This document shows, in pieces, positions 42,764 through 57,300 of a DNA stretch of 64,000 bases. Under the pieces are notes generated by a model, which was not told the origin of the DNA, did not search any database, and saw only the letters and a program-made list of their open reading frames with translations. A program made the translations under genes and the position numbers. The stretch spans positions 52,798,505 to 52,862,504 of the forward strand of contig OX439128.1 in the NCBI GenBank assembly GCA_949318235.1. Direction: 5' to 3'. The DNA comes from Ecdyonurus torrentis. Its lineage: Eukaryota > Arthropoda > Insecta > Ephemeroptera > Heptageniidae. Numbering within the stretch: position 1 is the stretch's first letter; each line of letters opens with the position of its first letter.

Positions 42764-44904
42764 CACCATCGATATATTTATAACTTTTTACCATATATAT
42801 AACTAACGGCACAATAATATATTTATAAATAGAAATATAGCTTATATTGCTATTGTATATTTCATCAAAGTGACTCATCTACACAGCACAAATTTAACTC
42901 AAAATGAGTCATCTACATTTGGGGTTTCTACGGGAGAAGTTACCAGATGATCTTGGGTGTAGATAGTAGTTTATTGTAAAACTTGTGCATTGCAGTTGGT
43001 TCATTTTGACGTAACAAGATCAATATGGTCATGAAAGTGGGGTAGATTGAACAACAAGTTGCTTGCTATAGTCTGACCAACAAACTAAAGTCGCAGCAAA
43101 TACAAAAATGTAGTTTTAAGATGCAGTCATGGTTTTCAACTTTTAATTATAATAATAAGTTTCTGCTAAAATTTAGTCTTTAATTGTCATATTTTTCTAA
43201 GTATTCTAACTACCTCTTGATCTAATTTTTATGCATTGATGGCTAGTGACACCGCGCCAAACTATACTTACAACTTTTAACTTATTGTTAAAAACCATGG
43301 CTTGCAAGCTACCTGCTTGAGTGAGATGATATACACCTAATTATACATTATATTTTGTCTAGCCTCCTCTACTCTATACCACTTTCAGGGTATTGTCAAT
43401 CAAAAATGACACATGTTTTAGTTAGTTGGTCAGATTATATGTATAACTTAACGTCTCATATTAACGTCAAATGCAGCTAACGTAATACACTTAATTTTCA
43501 CATTTCCTGTGTCCAATATGACCCCCATGACTGTTTGTGAAATATTGCATCAATCTTAGTATATCTTAGCTCTATCATGAAGTAGAAAATTAGCTTAGGC
43601 TTTGTCATACTCTATCTAAATATCAGCACAACACAAAAATGCCTCCATATTTCTGATTGGCTATAAAAAAGAAGAAGACAAAATTCCATGTACAGTATAA
43701 TAACATAAAATTGACACCACTAGAATTATTTGAAAATGTTAAAAATCAACATTTAAAAAAAAATATATATAGGTATAATATATTTAAGTTTTTTTTTTTT
43801 CCATAACTTTGCACACTAAAATAATAACATAACTTGTTAGCACATAAAAAATATATATATATATTTTGAAAAGACAATGCTATTCAGAAATTTTCTTGGC
43901 TAAAAATTAAAGTGTTGTATACATATTCATATTAAAAAAAGAAAACTATTATGCAATGGGTTTCAGTGTGCATTTGAAAATGTATAAACAAAAACTGTAA
44001 TAAATATAATGCAGAAATCAACTTGAAAACTTCATATTTATTAAGGAAAAATCTATTTATTTTGTGTGGAGAAATTATCAATAAAAATTAGGTAATTATA
44101 AACTAACTTCACGCAGCAAGTTTTCAGTTAAGTTATGCCATTGAGCTCGCGATATACTGTATTACATAAAATATGTTGTAATCATCAAGCCTTAATTAAT
44201 TATCCTAATATCATTAACTTATGATTCTGACTTAATTTTTAAACATTTCAGCGTTTCTCTTGCAATAGACACCTTTACAAAATACACTGGCTAATCATTG
44301 GGCTAATTTCTACTTGGTTTTATGCCTGTTAGGCTAAATTGGTGTTTTTTTTTACCTGTATTATTATTCAATATAGATGCAATATTAAACTAAAGTACTG
44401 TTAAATGTGGGACTTTAAATAAAATTTCTAAAAATTATTTAAGTAAAACTCATAGAAACAAAAACTAAAGTAAAGTTTGAGTTTTGCACTTCTTTTAGTT
44501 TTTATTTTACGTTTTTGTGAGTTTTAGTTAGGGAATAAATATTTTTTTTTAAAATTTGACCAAAGTCACCCCAATGGACAACTTGCAAAAAAATTGTTGC
44601 AACGTTTAAGTGAAAACGATTTTTTCCATAAGAAATGCATTAAGAACATTTTAAAAATTTAGTTCCTTGCAAGTGGTCCATTAACGGTAGCATTAAAGTA
44701 GAGATGCATCTCTAACACAAATAGTTTAACAACAAATGAGGGGGAAAAAAATTGCCAGTGTAAAATTTGTGAAGTTGTACATTGCCAATAGAAGACAATA
44801 ACTTATATTACATTCTGAAATATTGAGACATGCACAAACAAATATATTTCAATAAAAAAACATGTCATATACTATTATGTACAGCTAGAACTACGATCTC
44901 TAGT
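42764..44904. other. Gene-free intergenic DNA 3' of SPT6
   Basis: No gene or full MITE seen; a fragment of the GACCACTTGCAAT family at 44585-44700. The SPT6 3' UTR should occupy the right end. Confidence 0.5.
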
Positions 44905-45160
44905 TTAGTTTTCATCGTAAAGGGGCGTGGCATCTCCTCCCAAGGAGCTCTCCACCATGGAGTGAGGGCTAGTGTTAGTACGAGGAGTCGACCTGACGCT
45001 CTCTCTACCACTCTGCGACCTCGGAGTGCCCATACGTGGGGTACCGGTGCCCATACGTGGAGTGTTGATACGTGGAGATCTGCCGTCCATGGGACCTCGA
45101 CTGGCTCTGCCGTCGTAGCTACGTGGAGTCCCTCGTCCATCGTCGTATCTCGGAGTGCCC
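44905..45160 (-). CDS. SUPT6H: SPT6 terminal exon with GTPR/NTPRM repeats
   Basis: The last 84 residues carry repeated Gly-Thr-Pro-Arg units ([36 protein letters not shown]) and finish with [17 protein letters not shown], matching the conserved animal SPT6 ending (MIES...GDATPLLDE). The preceding exon (45842-45720) holds the conserved [16 protein letters not shown] helix. A possible poly(A) signal, AATAAA on the minus strand, lies at 44506-44501 about 400 nt past the stop (weak evidence). Confidence 0.9.
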
Positions 45161-48100
45161 CTGTACAGTTCATCGTAAGTGTTAATTAATGAAGGGGGTG
45201 ACAGACTTGGTGAGGATATACTCAATAGAGAAACTTTTATTTCACAAGAATTCTTTCTGCATTATTTAAAAACCCAGCAAAACAAATACTCTAATTTTAA
45301 TTTTTTTGTTTTGTTTGTTCCCAAAAAAAGTTATAATAATAATTTGTCATTTGTTGGTGCTAATATTTCAACTGTCACATTTACATAGATGTTTTCTTTA
45401 ACTTTAAGGTGTACTTAACACTGTAACTTAAATGTTTGCATTTGCTAACTTAATAACATAATCATATTGTAATTATTGACCAATTATAAATAAATACTTT
45501 ATAGTACCCCTGACTTGAGCAAAGTGTTTTGTCAAAAGAAAGCATTGACCTCGTGACACTCCACTCAATCAAATCAACAGTCAATGTGTAATTAGGAAAG
45601 GTTAAAACCATTTCAGTTTGAATATGTACGTAATCAAAGAAATGACAGGAGAAACCAACATATTACTATTAATATATTATATTCAAACCAACAGTTAAAT
45701 GTGACATCAGTTATGTTACCTGGGAGTGTTGCGACCTTCAGATCTCGGGGTGGTCCAGCCAGTCTCTCTCTGCTTAAGCTTGGCCCACTCTTCAGCTGCT
45801 TTCTTCCAGTCTGTGGGGTCGTTACTACCAGAGGGGTGGGGGCTGAAACATACAACATAGGGTCAATTTACCTAGTCTGGTTATTAAGTACATTGGGGAG
45901 AGAAAAGTTATATATAGTTCAATTTATAAAAATTATATTTCAATAAATTTATAGCATTAAACCATTTTTTGAAAATAAAACATTTTCAATATGCATTGCT
46001 TCAAAAAATAACATATAAATTATTAAGATAATGAACTTATTGTGTACTGTATTTAAATTTAAAATTTTAACTGAATGTACTGTAAAACAGTTGGGTTAAA
46101 TTGACAGGTTTGTAACCTCATTTTGCTCAATAAAAGCCGTTAATAATAATAATAAAGGGAGGGGGGGGGGGGGGGAATGATACTTTTAACTTTTTGCTCA
46201 GCATGGGGAAAGCAAAGACAAGTTTTTTTTTTTATTGCACTTTTATTCAGAAAAGCTCATATGATAAAAAAAAAAAAGGCCGTTGAAATAGTACACAGAT
46301 GCATGAAGGCATAGAAAACATGAAACAACACGTTCTTTAACACAAAATGTGATCTACAAAACTGAGGATAATTTTTACCAGAAATTAAATGTGGCCCCAC
46401 AAGAGAGCGTGAAAAAACTGTAAAGTATGCAAATTGCGTGAATATTTCTGTTTATGACGTCAGAAACAGGCAAAAACTAGTATAAAAATGTTGTACAGGT
46501 TGCATAAATCAAATTTTCTAATCACTGCTGCGGTGCTATAGTTAGGTTTTGAGACAAACTAAAGCTATTTATGTAAGTCCCATCAAGTGTTTTGTGATAT
46601 CTAATATTTTCACGTTGTCCGTCTTTAATTAATAAAAAAAAAGTTACCGTAATGGGACCCCCCCCCCCCTCTCCCACCTAACTATGAATGATACTTTAAC
46701 ATTTACCAACTAAAACTGTGTAACCAAAATATTATTGTATGTATATTACTCTGACGTCAGTTAATCCCTCATACATATGGGCCAGGCAACATGACAACAA
46801 TATTCAGTGTACAGTACTCACCCTGACGACCTGTACGTTGGTGTGCCGTGGTGCTGGGTAGGTGTACTGCTGTGACTGCTGTGACCGCTGTGACCACCGT
46901 GGCTGCCGTGAGCACGTGACGAAGAGCCTTGTTGACTGGAGGGTCTGTTGTGAGAGGACGGGGTCCTGTGTCCAGGGGTCACTGCACCAGGGTGCAAGAA
47001 ACCTCCAGAGTGTGAAGGGGTCTGCTGACCGTAGCGAGGGGTCTGCTGGGTGTGTGGGGTCTGGAAGGGAGTCATGTACGGAGTCTGGCCTGATGGCGTG
47101 TAGGGCTGTGGAGAGAAATACATTGAGTTATCAATAGTTGCCACTTTTGTGTTGGCCAGGTAGTGTAGTTTTTTTTTATCTTTGTCGTGCATATATCACT
47201 CAACATTTATTAGAATGGGTTATTTTTGCACTTGATTGAAAGTTTCACAAAATAGTGCAAACGGTTCTTAGGAGTGGTTCTTGGCCATTTCAAGAACTGA
47301 AACCGACTGAAACCAATTCCTGATTAAACATCCCTTCTTACAAAAGGGAGAGCTTGACCTTGAGAGCTCATGAAATGTAGCACTGATTATCTTTCTATCT
47401 CTTTGTTTACAGCCCAATATGTGAAAAAAGTTGCCAGATTTAATTATATAGCAATAAAAATTAGAAATTGAAAGTATTTTTTTTTTTCAATTTTTAACGT
47501 TTTTTAATATATTTTCTTCCAAGTTTTGTTAGAAATTTGTAAGTTAATATTTATAATTAAAATCTTTACTTCTAATTTGAAACTTGTAAACATTGTAATT
47601 TTGCCTCCTACAAAAAGATAAAAATTGCTTCACTTTTCCTTGCCTCATAGCACCCCTTGGTTCCAACATGTCGCTGTGTCTAACTACCCTGTGACATTGC
47701 TAGCTACTTACTGTGTTGGCGAAGGCTCCGTACGCTGGTGCTCCTGTGAAGCCTGCACCTCCTGGTGTGTGAGGGTAGGCTGGGGTCTGGTTGGCCACTT
47801 GACTGAGACTGTGCAGCATGTGACTGGGCATGCTCTGGGCCACACGATGAATTGCCTCTGCATTCATGCCTGCGTGACAAACATAAATACAATAATATAG
47901 GAATCTTGTACACAAATATACATTGGATGTTTCTTCACAATTCTCAATTACAGAATGTAACTTTGATAATAATAATAATAATGATAAAAAAATAATAATA
48001 ATTAAAAAAAAAAATCACAGCTATAGATCCCTTGCACATCCATCCTTGCTTTGTTGCCATGTTCGTGGTACTTAATGCATTGCTCAGCATAAGAAAAACA

Positions 48101-49116
48101 TCATTTCTCCTGATTTTTCTCATAAAAAGACTTTATTTCAACTGAACAAAATTTTCTCATATTCTTTGAGCTTATTAGGAGCTAGAAATAAGGCTTTGAT
48201 TGAGGTTTGAAGTTTCTTTTGCTATTAAAAAATAATAATGTTTTTCCTATGCTGGCCTATGTATTCCTGACCAACATATTGGTGGCTCTTAAATATGAGT
48301 ACAAGGTACAAGGGGTCAATAATGGTACAAAAATCGATGCTGCACTTACTTGACATGTTCATGGTCGGAGTATGGTTAGCAAACGGTGTCCTGCTGGTCA
48401 TAGAGCCCCTAGGAGTGCTTGGAGTGCCTGGTATTGGGTCTCTGAAATGTTCCTTGAACCATCTCATCAGTCCACTCAGAGAGTCAAACATCTGTCTTCT
48501 GTACCTGAAGCCGTCAGGTGTGACTGTGATGTACTCGTGACGTGCTCGATTACGTGGCATGTACGACAACAGGAACTTGCCTGCAAACTCCTGCGACACA
48601 CACAAACATCGTTACACATAATTTCTACACCAATACGTTTTTAATAGGTACTTTTTTTAGTATTATTATTTTTTTATAAAATTTAACTTAAGGGGGAATG
48701 GGTCATGTAGCAGTTCAGGCTGGTGACGGTGCAATTGAATTTATGTTTAATAATTTTTTAAACCATTTTTTGAGGTGTTTAAAAAGTTTTAAACCAGTGG
48801 GGTGCTTTAGATAAACATCTTAGCTTTAAGTCACAACAATAAAAACCGAGATGTTTTATTGGTTCAGTTTTTGAATGTGAAGGAAAGACATTAAATGACG
48901 AGCTCATGTTCAACTCCTTCCTTCACATTCGAAAAATGAACCAAATAAAATATCTTAGTGTTTGACTTAAAGCTAAGATATTTATCAAGAGCACCCACTG
49001 GTATAAAACTTCTTAAATACCACGGAATATGGTTTAAAAAATTATTAAACATAAATTCAATCGCAGCGCCACCTGCCTAAACTGCTACATAACCCATTCT
49101 TCCTTAAAAACATTAC

Positions 49117-49147
<31 letters not shown>

Positions 49148-52100
49148 TCGTGTTAACAAAAGTTCCAACTGTAGTTCCAGCATGCAGTCAGACAGCCAGA
49201 CACTGGTATCACCTGCCTTACACGACATGACCTGAGCAACACCTACTTACCTTAGAAGCAGACAAGAAGTAATGGATCTTATTTTTATTTTTCTCTCTCT
49301 CCTCTGCTAGCGCTGCATCTGCCTTCTCTCTCTTCCCTCCGTCAAAGTCTCGGTGATACTTGAACGTGAGCACGTCCCTCACGTGGGCAGACAGTGGAGA
49401 GATGTGACGTGCAATGATTTCATCCAGGTCCTCAAACTCTAGGTTATCAATCCACAAGGACTGTCCCAGACTGAAGGCGTTCTCTTTGCCTTCCTCTCTG
49501 ATGTCAATGTGTTGGTATATACCTTCAGCTACCTTCCAGGTGACTGTCAGGTGGTCAGAGCCCTGAAGACAAGCAAATGTCACAATTTAGACACAGTTTC
49601 TCTCTCAGTCTATGAGGACTGACAAAGGCACACACTCTCTTGTACATCAGTGACAAAAGCTAGCCAACATTTTTATTTTTAAATCTCTGTGCTTTCCTCT
49701 GTCTCATAACTAAATAGATCTCTACGCCACTCCCCCATTTCAAGCAGTGTTTGTCATTTACCTTTGCTAATCCTGATGAACAAGACAAGACAGGTGTGCA
49801 ACAATGCTAGCACTAAAGTAAACTAGAATTTCCCAAGTATTCCAGCCCCATAAGAAATTTCAATAATTGTTTGTCATTGTTGAGAGGTCACGATTGCCAT
49901 TTAAATACATGTTATTTTAGAGAGGTTTTGAACAATACAGAAATAATTTGGTCACAATACAGGGACTTTAGCTAGCACACTGTTGGCTAATTGAAATATC
50001 ACAATACATAGTTACGTATAATTAATTAGGAAAAGTTAAACCATATCAGTTTGAATATGTAATCAAAGAAATGACAGGAGAAACCAACAAGTAGTGCCTT
50101 ACCATGATGAGGTCTGTAGCTTGGTGAAAGTCTGCATGGCACAGCTTACACAAATATGTACAAGTTTAAAGTCAACTGCTTCAGTATACTCTAAGCAACT
50201 GAAACGCCTTAGTGAACTTGTAAAGATTTGTGTAAGCTATGGACCACCAAGCTACGGACCTCATCGTGGTAAGGCGCTGCTTGTTGGTTTCTCCTATCAT
50301 TTCTTTGATTACAGTACACAGGTATGGTTAGAAATGTGGTAATGCTGCTTGAAGTTGGCTTAAAGATCTATTTAGATGTAAGTATATTAAAGGCATAGAA
50401 CACCTTGAACAAAAAACATGTCTAATATCCTAACATACTTAAATATCAATGTTGATTTGGCTGGAGTCATTGATTTCTAATTTATTTTCCATTCACAAAA
50501 TGACAGCTGTAGTTTTATGGCGTCACAGCTCACTGGTACGTGGAAACAGGCAAGCAGTAACATCATAAACCCACACCTGCCATTTTGTGAATGTAAAATA
50601 AATTAGAAATCAATGACTCTGGCCAAATCAACGTTAATATTTAGGTATGTTAGGATATTAGACATGTTTTTATTAAAAGTAAATACAGCAAATAGAACTC
50701 TGGTTACCTTGCTTGAAGGCCTGAAGATGCAGTCTCCCTGGTCCATGTTCACCATCATCTTCTCTGCCTCAGGGTACGAGATATTGTGGAAGGAAGGATG
50801 CACGATGACCCTCTTCACGTACGACTGACGATGCTTGGCTTTCTTGGAGTCTTCTTCTGTCTTTGTGTCGGCTTCTTCTGCGTCGTTGTCGTAGTACGGG
50901 TCTTTGGGAGGTCTGGTAACACAGTACACATGCAAATTAACTTAACTAATTACTGTTAAAATAATAATAATAATAAATAAAAACTGTGGCTCTGGATTCA
51001 AATATTTAAAATAGACTTAAAAATATCATAATTTCAAAAATTTACACATAAAATTGTAGTTTGAAAACTAAGGAGCACAGCTCTGTTATTTGTTTTGTAT
51101 GATACATAGGATTCAAGTCTGTGAGATAATTGGGACAAACTGAAGCTACTGTCAATTTTCAATGTCAATGTACGTAATTCTTATGGAGTAAACAAATTTG
51201 CTGTAGTGCCAAATTTGAACAATATCTTGTGTGTTCTATAGTATGCGTTGGCATGTATGTACAGTTTCAGACAAATGAAAGGTAACCATTTAAACATGTT
51301 GCTATTTTGTGTGCCTTAAATTTTATGTGGAAACAATATTGTTACGTCATTTTCACGTGTTTTGATGCACGCTCAGGTGTAGCGTTATCTGTCAGGTGAG
51401 CTACTTTAGCCAGCAATCCAAACACGCCTCAAGATGCACGTGAATGTGATGAAATAATATAGTTTTGTCATAAAGTTTGAGACTCGGAAAAAAAACAGCA
51501 AGTTTAAATGGTTACTTTTCATTTTTCTGAAACTGCAGTGAAATGTTTAAAAAGCAAGTACTTATTGACGTGAGAACGTAGGGTACTTAGTGTACGTACC
51601 TCCATGTGCCCGACTTGTCCAGCAAGTCTGAACTCCTCGAGGTAGCCTCTACAGAGAACCTATCCACCTCAATCTTGACAATTCTGCAATGTATGATCTG
51701 TCCGTTCCTCACTCTCTCCTCGGGGTTGCTCACGTGGGTGTCCGACAGATTCTTGATTGGAATGTAACCAGAGATACCGTTGTCCAGCCTCAGTCTGATA
51801 CCTGTTGCCTGACCAGGACATCCTCCAGCGTCAAAGTGGTTCCACACCTCACTGAGCTCGGGGAAGTCGTTCTTGAGACAGAAGGGACATTGCCACAGTC
51901 CTGTCTCGTCATTTCTCACTGGATTGGCTTGATCCAGCTGTTCTCCTTGCGGCTTTCTGTGAGTTATACCTGGCAAACATTGACATATTGATATTAAGGT
52001 GTGAAATCAGATACTGCGGGATTTGACTGAAAAATTGTAGAGAAAGAAAAAAATCTTAGGATAAGTTATCTTCAAAAATGTAATAAAATTGGGGGATCGC

Positions 52101-52613
52101 CATGTCAAATTTTAAATTATGATTTTTTAAAGTTTCAGTTCCAGAAGAGCCCATGTTAATTTCAATAATTATTTTCTCTCATTTGATGGTCACGGGTTCT
52201 GAAAATTTTAACATAGATAGCTGTTACACTTTACTTTCAAATGTCATCATAAATCCGACAGTTATACTTGGCCTTGTAGAAACATCCCTTCTTACAAAGG
52301 GGAGAGCTTGCCATTAAGCACTGATTATTTCTCTCTTTACCCCCACCCCACATGTGAAAAAAGTTGCCAGATTTAATTATTGAATAACCCAGAAATAGCA
52401 ATAAAAACTGAAGTTTTTAAATTTTTTTTCTCTTACATAGTTTTTCCCCCCCTATTCAAAATCATTTTTAATTTATTTATTTAGCTATTAAACACCAAGG
52501 TGTACTGTATATATACATACATAGATACATTGCACTCTACAGATCTGCATAATGACTTAATGATAGGGTCTGAGATGTTGTAATGATGTTTGTAATCCCT
52601 GTTTCCTTGCACC

Positions 52614-52648
<35 letters not shown>

Positions 52649-54351
52649 ATTTAAAGGCATAGAAAACATGAAAACATTTGCATTTACATCACAAAACACT
52701 TGATGGGACTTACATAAATAACTTTAGTTTGTCTCAAAACCCAACAGTAGCCCCGTAGCAGTGATCAGAAAATTTAGATTTATGCAACCCGCACAACATT
52801 TTCATGCTAGTTTTTGCCTGTTAATGACGTCATAAACAGGAATATTCACGCAAATTGCATACTTTACATATTTTTCAAGCTCTTTTGTGGGGCTACATTA
52901 ACATTCCGGTAAAAAAATATCATCAGTTTTGTAGATCCCATTTTGTGTTTAGAACATGTTGTTTCAATGTTTTCTATGCCTTTAAGGAAAAAACCATCGC
53001 GGTTAGGATCAATGATAAAGAAAAGGATAGAAAAACCAGCAAGGGCCTTACCACAGTAGAAGTTCTATGGAGAAATCGAGGTCTTGCATGGCACAGTATA
53101 ATGTTATAAAAGTTTCTTTATAACTTGAGAGCTTTCGTCATATGATAATGACATTATCAATCAAAAGAGAAAATTACTTGAGCACATCACTGAGCAGTGT
53201 CTTGTCTTGTACTGCCGTGTTATGCTCTTGCTGGTTTGGAGTTGGTGGAGAGGGGTGGGGGTGGAGTAGGGAATCTGGGAAGGAGTGTGAATGAGTGAGG
53301 GAAGGAGTGAGTGAGGGAAGGAGTGAGTGAGGGAAAGGGAAAAGGTGGGGAGCGGAGCGGGAATAGGGTATATTTTTGAAATATGTTAGCGAATATTAAG
53401 TCCAGGCAGCCCTTGGGCTTTTCTGGATCTTAATATATGTTGATATGCTAATTCATATTGTCGTAATGTCGCATAGTTGGCTGGGCCCGGAATAGTGCGA
53501 AGTATTGTTGATTTATAACATAATTGGAAATTTGATATGCCATGAGAGGCCGCATGTTCAGCCACAGGTTTTTCCATCTCATTGTTTTTTACGGATTGTC
53601 TGTGGCCATTCATGCGGTCTCTCGCTTTTTGTGTGGTTAAGCCTATGTAAAATGCTTGACATTTTTCCTGTTGGCCTGTGGTGGGGTTGGTGGTATGTTG
53701 GGTACATTCAAGTTTGTAGATTACGTTTTCTGATGTGCAAGTATTGTGGCCGTGGATAGGGTATGTAAGGTTGGTGACGGGACTTGTAAACGTTTTGCTG
53801 GGGATTTGAGTGATGCATGTATCGCATCTCCTTCCTCTGTTGCTATGTTTGCCGTTGTTTTGACAGGGGAAAGATCCACTAGGTAGGGGCTTAGGTTTTG
53901 GTGTGGGATCAGTATGGGATAAGATTGCTTTAATATTTGGTGGTTGACGGAATGCTATTGGTGGTATTTTTGGTAACAGTAGGTTTGTTTCAGTGGTGGC
54001 TAGAATGGGGTGTGCATATTGTAACATCTGTCTGATTTCTTTTTCTAATTTGGGGTGATATGTTGTGATGAAGGGTCGGATAGATTGATTGTCATTATGT
54101 TTTATTTTGGTCACAAGGTGTTTTGTCGCCCAAACTAAATCTATTGGCAGCTTTTGCTATTTGTTTCTCCACCAGGTGCTTGGGGTAGCCTCTGGTGGAG
54201 AAAGCTGTAGTTATGCTGTCAATATATTTAGATTTGGTTTGGTCTGTGTTTGGGATGCGGTTGCCTCGGCATGCTAAGCTAAAGGGAATGGAATGGGAAA
54301 TGGGAATGGAAAGGGAATGGAAAAACGCATTTTTATTTAAAAAGCATTAGT

Positions 54352-54383
<32 letters not shown>

Positions 54384-57300
54384 GTGGTTTAGAGCCTGAA
54401 AAACAGGTTTGACGAACATCATTTTTGTATTTGAAACTTGTAAAGATGTTAGGCTTGTACGATAAGAGGCAAATTGTTTCCCTTTTGAGTGGGTATTGCT
54501 TAGTTAGGTAAGATAAGAGTGAGGTTAGTAACTGACCACACACTGTAGCCATGATCAGTTTGCCAATGAAGAAGGTCTCTGGGGTCTCCTTGGTCAGCAT
54601 GTCAAACAGTTCCTCAGGGTTGGGTGACTGATACTTGTCTCTCAGGTCTTTGTAGCGATGGTTCAGTTCTGCTCGGATGTCGTACAGCGTGATGCTGCGG
54701 TTGCCAAAGTTCTGAAAGTCAAGCACATCAATGCAGGCTCAGTCAGGGACAATAGCTTGAGAGGGGATGGAGTTATAAACATCACATTTAACTTCATTAT
54801 AATGTAAATTTAGTCTAAATGATTTCAATATAAAGCCAACAGTTTTAGAAATAAAATGGTTATTTTCAAAAGTAAATTAAAATTGAAGTTTGTATATTAA
54901 GGAAAATAAACCATCGCGGTTAGGTATGATAAATTGAAAGAAAAGGATAGGAGAAAACCAGCAAGGGCCTTAACCATAGTGAAGAGAGTCCCATAGTTCG
55001 GTGAAAATTTTGCTAGCACAGATATAAAATATAAAATAAAATATAAAATAAAATGTGTTAGTCCAATGTGTTAGTTATTTTATATCTGTGCTAGCAAGAT
55101 TTTCACCGAACTATGGGACTCTCTTCACTATGGTAAGGCCCTTGCTGGTTTTCTCCTATCCTTTTCTTTCAATTTATCAAAATTGAATTTTTATTTTTTA
55201 TTTTTTTTTTCTTATAAGAATTGAATGAAGATATTCTCCCCACTTAAATAGTAAGTTCAGGGGTTACAACATGCCTTCTTTAATGTTAGATAATGAGAAG
55301 AACTGTTCATAAACTCATATATGATGACCCAAAGCCCTTCCGTAGCCCCACAAACTCATGATTATTCTGCGAGATATGAAACCCCTCCTGTATCATTTAC
55401 ATCATAGTTCTGGCTTTACTATAGAAAATGTTGTAGCGGGTTGCATATCTTGCAGGATGAGTGCAAGTTTAAGGGGTTACGGAAGGACTTAGGGTCGTCA
55501 GTCATCATATGTGAGTTTATGAACAGTTCTTCTCATTATCTAACATTGAAGAAGCCATGTTGGAACCTCTGAACTTACTCTTTAAGGGGGTAGGTGACCG
55601 ACTGATATCTCGCAAACTAGGACGGTTGCGAATAACAATATTAATACAAAGTGAAGAAGAAATGTTACTTAAAAATTTAGTTATGTCAAACATGTGAAAA
55701 CACGATCAAATATTTAAGTTATTACACTTTAAAAATAACATGTCACAGTAGATGGTACAGTAGTCCATCTCCTATAGCGGGAATGTCAGATCGAATGCGC
55801 GCCATAATTCCGACTGGGTGAAGGTGGCAGAACTAGAAGCCGTAATTTGAAGTAATGTTACGTGTAGTTCTGACAACTTCACCCAGTCGGAATTATGGCG
55901 CGCATTCGATCTGACATTCCCGCTATAGGAGATGGACTACTGTATAATATACTGTGATAACATGTAAATGTGGAAATTTAAATTTGAGCGGGAAATTTTA
56001 GTCAAATTAGAAACTTTATTACAATTAAAAATATCATTAAAAAACTTTTTGGGTGTAAAAAAATCTATTTTAAATTTAATTGATTTTATTTGAAAAATTT
56101 AGTGTTTGTTTTATTGGAATTAAATCACGTACAAAAAAGTTTTGGGAAAATATAGTTCTTCTTTTAGCGATTTCCGGTCCAAGTCGGTCCCCCACCGCCT
56201 TAAATACACAAGCTGTCTAGTGTGATGCACTATATCATAGCACATAAAATCACCTTCAAGTCACATATATCGTACCTGTCTCTCCAATTCCTCGGCAAAG
56301 GCGTCCAAGTCGAGATCTTTGAGTCTGTCAGGACTGTCTAAGATTTCCTCCAGCGCCCCTGCAGGATTGACGTCCTCGTCTTCGTCTTCCAGGGCATCGA
56401 CTGCCATCTTACGTGCCCACTCGTAAGTCTCAGGGTGGACACGAGAGCCGTCCAGTACTTCCACGTACGACTCAGTGCTGCAACGACAACGTACATCACA
56501 GCAAGGTGACGATACTGACAGGGTCAGGTGAAGATTATAGGCGTAGTTCACGTTGAACAAACTCGTCTCATATCTTAATATACCTAAATACCAACGTTAA
56601 TTTGGCCGGAGTCATTGATTTTTAATTTATTTTACATTCACAAATGACAGCTGCAGGTTTTTTGCGTCACAGTTTGCCTGTTTCAACGCGAGTGGACTAG
56701 TGAGCTGTGACGTCATAAACCCGCATCTGCCATTTTGTGAATGGAAAATAAATTGTAAATCAATGACTCAGGCCAAATCAATGTTGATATTTACGTATGC
56801 TAGGATATTAGACATGTTTTTTGTTCAATGTGTTCTACGCCTATATATTAGGTCTATTCCATGAATTGTTACACAGCGTAGAACATCATTATACAAAAAA
56901 GGTTATGTAATCCAGTATTGTGACTGGGAGAGAGAGCTCTGTTTTGTGATATAACTAACCTGTCTCCCAGAGAGTTGGTGTCAATTTTGATAAAGCCAGC
57001 ACAGTTGATGAAGACAATGGGAGCCATGTGACACACCGTGACCAGCTGGGTACGGTTCTCAAGTCTCTGGTTGATCTGCTTCAACGTCTGCAACGCCAAA
57101 TATAGGTACGTTGTTAGTGGGCAATCACATCACTAACTAATTTAATTGCTGTTAAAGCAGGAAATTAGGTACTACGGGATTTGACTAAAAAGTTGTAAAC
57201 AAAGAAAAAATGTAAAACTTTGCACAATGATACAAAAATGTAAAAAATTTAGGGGGTCATGTCATCATGCTAGATTTTAAATTATGCTTTATTTTTTTTG

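Noticed and set aside
44830..45189. Plus-strand 119-codon open frame
   Set aside because: It is the antisense shadow of the terminal SPT6 exon.
47625..47900. Plus-strand 91-codon open frame
   Set aside because: It is the antisense shadow of SPT6 exon 15 and flanking intron.
53120..53180. Possible hammerhead ribozyme in the 3' part of the Penelope-like fragment (GACGAAAGC on the minus strand)
   Set aside because: I cannot find the paired CTGANGA core and stem II, so the motif is incomplete.
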